From PVC group bacterium (GTDB taxonomy: Bacteria; Verrucomicrobiota; Kiritimatiellia; CAIKKV01; PXCX01): a DNA stretch of 7,119 nucleotides. Positions 1-6,000 of the stretch are shown piece by piece. Position 1 is the stretch's first letter, and each line of letters opens with the position of its first letter. The notes below the pieces were generated by a model. The model did not search any database. It saw only the letters and a list, made by a program, of their open reading frames with translations, and had not been told where the DNA came from. The DNA is taken from positions 1-7,119 of the forward strand of contig PXCX01000304.1 of assembly GCA_003565195.1 (NCBI GenBank), read 5' to 3'. The position numbers and the translations under genes were made by a program.

Positions 1-34
1 AACCGTGAACCGTGAACCGTTGAACCGTTGAACC
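1..34. repeat. 7/8-bp tandem repeat downstream of the gene
   Basis: On the plus strand AACCGTG occurs twice (1-14), then AACCGTTG twice (15-30), then a partial AACC (31-34). The array starts at the window edge and so may continue. It lies 8 to 41 bases past the stop codon. No hairpin terminator with a U-tract is visible in the 41 non-coding bases, so the transcript end is not defined here. Confidence 0.85.
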
Positions 35-41
35 TCCCCCA

Positions 42-3000
42 TCATTGTGATATATCGCGACGGACACGGACACGGTAAAACCGTATTCCGTCCATCCCGC
101 CGGTCAGACTGCCGTCATCGACGATTGACATTGTCGGCGGTTCAGCCGGCAGGTCTTCCCATGCCGTCGGTGACTTCCAGTTTCCGGTGCGGATACAGGA
201 GGTATATTCGACGGTATAAACACGGTTGGCCTGCGCCGGCCAGCGCACGACGAAACCTTCGCTGGACGCATCAACATCGGGCATCAGGCTCAGTTTCGAA
301 CGAGCATCCAGCGGATCGGTTCCGGCGATATATTCCTCCAGCAACGTCATCCCGTCGCCGTCATAGTCGTGATCGGGATCCAGGACTTCGGTCACGCCCT
401 CGAAATAAAGGTCCAGCCATGCGGCGCTGATCCCGCGACGTACGGCGATCCGATACATATCATCGGGATCTTCTTCCGGCGGATCGACCAGAATATCCTT
501 GAACCAGCTCAACGATCCGTATTCTCCCGGCGGCGGCAAGGTGAGATCGAAGGGACGTCCGTCCGCGCCAAGAATCCAGCCGCCGGCGGGCAACAACGCA
601 TTGGTGGATGCGTAATCGAGATCCCAGGCCCAATCCTTCCAACCGACCACATAATCGAAGGCCAGCGTGGTTGAACTGGGATGTTGCGGTCCGACATAAT
701 AGGCAAACCGGTTGGTGGACTCCATTTCGAGTTCGATTTGGGGTGTACCCAACACGGTATCCACCACTGCGCCGAAGACGACATGCACCGTCACGGTATC
801 GCCTGGATAGTATATTCCGTCCGGGTTCGGCGAGGTCACATAGAGTACGCCGGGCGGTTCGATACCGGGTGGCGGCGCGGCAACGACCATCTCCGCGTTA
901 CCGGACAGGGTACCGGCATTACGCCACTCGTTGCGCCAATCCTGATCGTAGGGACCGGAGAAATCGGTGACCTGGCCCCATTGCCATTCGGGATTGCCAC
1001 TGGCGCCGTCGGGATGGGTTCCATCATCGAAGGCATAGTAGGCGACCGGCCAGGGTGTTTCGGGTATGTCCTCGCTCAAGTCCAGCTCGAATAAAGCCAA
1101 CGCTTCTTCGGCGCTCAAGGCACGATCATATATCCGGACTTCATCGATGGCAGCCCCGGCCAAACCGCTTTGGCCTAACGAATCCCAACCAAGCAACAAT
1201 GGGGCATTGGCATCGACATTCGCGTTCGGCGGCCACTGGCGACTGGATTCAACATCCAATGCAACACCGTCGTGATATAGCGTCCATTGATTACCATTCT
1301 TCGTTAAAACAACGTGATTCCAACTACCCTCGTTAATCGTTGCGCCAAAACGTATCCAACGATTAGCCTGCAATTCCACGCGGTATCCCGCGTTCCCTTC
1401 GGCAACCAGCAGAAGCCCTCGGTTTGCATGCTCCGAAGTACGTCGCGACAGCAGCGGCATATCCGCATCCGGCATGCCTCCCGGCGCGCGCCACCAAAGT
1501 GAGAACGACTTGTCGTCAAGCGCGCCGAGTTCCAGCCGGTAATTGTTGGGAACCCATACGTGATTGTCCGCTTCATCAAACTCAACCGCTGTTCTATAGA
1601 CCCCATTACCACTATAGGTGACATCGTGTGCGACACCGTGGATATTGTGTCCGCTCCGATCAATGACTTGGTCGCTGCTATCGTTATCAAACGTATAATG
1701 AAGTACAACGCCATCGTACAATCGACCTCTAGCGGGATCACGAGGGCCTTCGAGAATGGTTGCGTGGATCTGTTCTTGTGTCAGTGGTTGTTTATAAATG
1801 GCGACATCATCCAGCATGCCGTCGAAAAACCGTCCGACACGCGTTGCTTGCGGACCGGCCCCGCGTTGAACCGGAATTCTTTCCGTTTCGATTTGTCGCG
1901 CGATTTCACCGTTGACGTACAGCACCAAACGATTCGCATCCGCGTCGAACACTCCCGCCACATGAGTCCACGCATTACGCGGTAATTGATTTGTGGTCCA
2001 TGCCCGTACCGCACGGTAATCGGATGCGCTATTGAACTCGACGGCCAACCGTTTCGATCCGAGCGGATCGGTCCACCATCCAAGCCGGTAATTGTAAAGG
2101 TCGGGCGCCACGGAACGTCCAACAATTTTACCGTTCGGAGTAATGCTTCGGGGATTAACCCAAGCCTGCAAAGTAAAGCTGGAGAGGGTAAACCGCTCCT
2201 GATCGGGTGTTTCCATGTACGCGTCCGCCGTGCCGTTGAGATTTAACGAACGCGTGACCGCCGGGTCTCTTGCATCGAGCGGGTTAACATGTTTACGAAC
2301 TTCCAGCCCATCGAGCAAGCCGTCGTTATCGGTATCCGGCAGCCGTGGATCAGTCCCGTAAACGTATATTTCCTCCCAGTTACTCAGGCCGTCATCATCA
2401 GAATCCCAATCGCCATCGTTAATCAGGCCGTTTGGATCCAAACTGTAGGCTTCGTGGGGATCGCTGCCCAATCGGTATTCCCAGAGGTTGGGGATTCCGT
2501 CACCGTCAGGATCTTCTTCTGCAATCGACCTCCCGAACGGGTTGTAACGGTACTTTACATACCACCAGTCAGGAATGCCGTCGTTATTTGAATCGGTTTC
2601 GAATTCGGGTCGTTCGACAAATCGCGCGGGCGCATTCCACACCGGGGGCTGGCTCGGTGGCGCCGACGTGGCAATAATGCCGCCAAGCGCATGGAATGCC
2701 GAATCTTTCATCGTTGGCCTCAAGTAATGCGATGCCATGAAGTTCTCGGCAAATCGGCCTCCGTCGTCAAACGCCCAATACCCTGGGAGAGATGGCGCAT
2801 GACTGGCCAATGTATCCACGGGAACATACGGAACATTGTTTTCGACATCCAAAAATGCGTCGCCAACGAGAATACCGTAATCCTCCTCGGGGTCTCTTGC
2901 CAGACTCCAATCACGGATTCGAGGCTGATCCATGTTGAAATCAAAAGTGAAAGCGGACACAAGACCGAAATCGTCAAGTTGCACAATCGCGTTCTTCGTA

Positions 3001-6000
3001 AACTCCAAACGTTGTCCTTTAAGGACGTAATCATAAATTCTGACTTCATCCAACAACGCGGTTAATCCCTGGCCGAAAACCAAATTCCCTTCGCTCATCA
3101 AACGCTGACGCCACGATCCCTCGATCCACGTGGGATGGTCGGGGCGGGGAATACCGGCAACCGCTTCGCGATTACCGTTGATATATAAAGCCCTTTGCTG
3201 TTCGCTTTGGACGTAAGCGACATGGTGCCATTGGCCGTCACGCAAATCGGTAACACCAAAAACATTGTTGGTCCGCCACACAGGCACAATTGCACCCATT
3301 ACAGTATACTCATAATAATCGCCATAGGAACCAACCAACTGACCATCCGACGAGATACGCATCGCGTAGTTGTAACGGGTGATATCATCGGTGCTATCGG
3401 CGCCGCTGATCTTGCCGACAACCACGCCGCCTTCGCTTAACGGGTGAACCTTTACCCAGGCGCTTAAGGTCCAAATTTCCAAATTAGCAACCGTGCTTGT
3501 GGAGGCGTATTGCATGCTACCCGCGCCATTAACTGACAGCGAAGCCGCTCCCTCAACCCGATCCCATAGCGTTTTCCAATGGCGATCTCGAATATCCTCA
3601 TTGCTAACGCCTGTATTCCACACACGGACTTCATCCAGTTCACCTGTAAAATCGGCCGCTATTTCAAGAACGCCCAAATCGGAATCGGCAATATCCTGGG
3701 CGGGGATTAATGCCGTTCCTTGATTGTCAATCATTTCTCCATTCTGGAACAGCGACATTTGGCCGTCCGCCAGACGCGCGGCGACATGATACCAATCCCC
3801 GGTTTTCATGGCACGCGATTTTCTTGCCGTCAAACGAAAGACCGATGGGCTGCCGGCCTGCGATTCATAATAAGCATAGAGGCATCCATCCGGATTGACC
3901 CCCATTTCGAAAGTCGTCAAACCGACCATCGTCTCGCGGCGCACGATAATCGCGTTGGTCGACGGCAATTCCTTCATTTTTACATGGGCTTCCAAAGTCC
4001 ATTCACGCAAATTGAATTTCTTCCGATCACGCGGATTCAGGTATCGATCGCGAATGCGTATCACCGGCGTCGGGTCGCCGAACGTCTCGAGCGATCGTTG
4101 AATTAACGGTGAAACGGAACTATTCGGATCGTAGCCTGCCAGCAAAGTTTCGCCGTCCAGCAACCCGTCATCCGACGTATCCGGCAATGTCGGATCCGTG
4201 CCGTAAATTTCGATTTCCTCCCAATTGCTGAGACCATCACCATCCGAATCATATTCGCCATCGGTTAAAACGCCTTCCGGATCGAGCGAGTAGGCATCAT
4301 GCGGATCGCTGCCAAGGCGGTATTCCCAGTAATTATTTATCCCATCGCCATCCGGATCTTCCCGAGCAATGGATTCCCCGAACGGATCGTAACCATATTG
4401 GCGATACCACCAGTCCGGAATATTATCGTTATTGGAATCGGTCGTCCATAATGCCGGAGTTGCCTCATCAATGTCAACAAACGTTGCATCACCATGCAAC
4501 ACCGCCGCGTTTTCCCAGTCGCGGAACCAGTCGGCCCGGTTGATGTGAATACAGTCCTGAGCGCTATCGCCGCCATCATCAAAACGATAGTATGCGATCA
4601 GATTGGCCTCCCTGCCGGACAGGATGTGTTCGAACATCGCGTCGATTCGAGGGCGACTCAAGGGACGATCCCAAAAACGGATTTCGTTGACTAATCCCTG
4701 AAAACCCTCGCCGACACGCGTTCGGACCGTTCCGGGACCACTGGTCGCGGGAGAGGAAACGGTAACTTTCGAGGCAATCCGACGGCCATTGACATAGAGG
4801 ATCATGGTATTATCGCTGGAGCTATAAACACCGGCCAAATGCGTCCAACTGCTGCTGTCGACGGGCACCGGTTCAACGCCTCGCAAGTCGGTCGTTATGC
4901 CATCAGAATCACTGAAGAAAACGACAGGGATATTATCGACGTCAAGACGCAAACCGTAGTTAACCAATGGATTGCCGGTCACCGCATTGCGACCTGTTGT
5001 CCGCTTAACGATCCCGCCTCCCGCATTACCAGCATCCGGTCGAATCCATGCTTCGATCGTCCAGGTTGACAGCGCGAACCGGGGCTGTCGCGGCATTTCA
5101 AGATAACCTGAACCGTCAACATGGACGGCACGATATACTAGCGGGCTAAGCGCATCGGCGGGATTGGTGCCTTCGGCCATTTCGAGAGCATCATCCTTGC
5201 CGTCGTCATCGGTATCGGACACCAATGGGTCCAATCCCATTTGAATTTTTAGAACATTAGGAATACCGTCGCCGCTGGCATCCTCTTCACCATCCGAAAT
5301 GCCGTTGTTGCTCGTGTCCCAATCGCGGGGGTTGGTGCCGATCAGGAATTCGTGCCAGTTGTCCAGTCCATCGCCATCGGGATCATCAGGCAACCCAAAG
5401 TCGGGATGGGTCCACAATCGCCCATCACGATCGGCGTATACATTATCGCCTACATCCTCGATTGGTTCCGAGCTCACACGGCCGAACCAAACTGTGCGAG
5501 GATCAAAATCATGATCGTCGCCACGCAAAATCACACCCCGCCCATCAACGGTAAGCGATGCATCCACTTTAATTGTAGCCAGCGGCCAATTATACGTTAC
5601 GGGCGAAAATTCGTGAATCTCGCCATCCGTCACCCATCGCGTGTTCCCTTCTTCATCCTCTTCCTCATACCAAATCCGGTAATAACCAGGCGGTTGCACC
5701 CGTTGCGATTGCGTTCGTTTTTCAGTATCCTCTACATACATGGCAATTTGATTGCGACCGCGTTGCAAATAATCGGCAACCGACATGGTTGTCGATTCCA
5801 AATCGGTAAACTCGTTCCCATTGATTCGCAGTCGTCTAACAATTCCGTTGTGGATATGAAGGTTGAATTCGGCCTGATCGGGTTCCATATCCAATACAAA
5901 ATATTTCATCATTACCGCATATTGCGCCGAATCATAAAATATGCGTGATCGCGGATACTTGATGCGATCATCTTCGGGATGTCCATAATCGCCTCCAAAA

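Noticed and set aside
1..41. Rho-independent terminator after the stop codon
   Set aside because: The bases after the TGA are a direct repeat, with no GC-rich hairpin and T-run in the available sequence.
45..130. PEP-CTERM or LPXTG type sorting tail at the protein C-terminus
   Set aside because: No hydrophobic helix, VPEP or LPXTG-like motif is present. The tail reads FYRVRVRRDISQ.
681..1985. Plus-strand open frames such as 681-1094 and 1560-1985
   Set aside because: They overlap the continuous minus-strand frame, whose LamG and Ig-like motifs are clear. They show no domain and are explained as shadows.
2720..3049. Minus-strand 109-residue open frame in another phase
   Set aside because: It lies within the segment coding for the LamG-4 end and FDDGG linker, has no supporting motif, and no frameshift is needed because the main frame is intact.
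306..5387. GC-rich repeated words such as CCATCGCCATC and GGATC as possible DNA-level repeats or CRISPR-like spacing
   Set aside because: They coincide with codons of the DxDxDG Ca-binding loops and are irregularly spaced, so they are coding repeats.
5352..5948. Plus-strand 198-residue open frame
   Set aside because: It is fully antisense to the beta-rich region of the large CDS and has no ribosome binding site or recognisable domain. Its sequence is what an antisense shadow would give.
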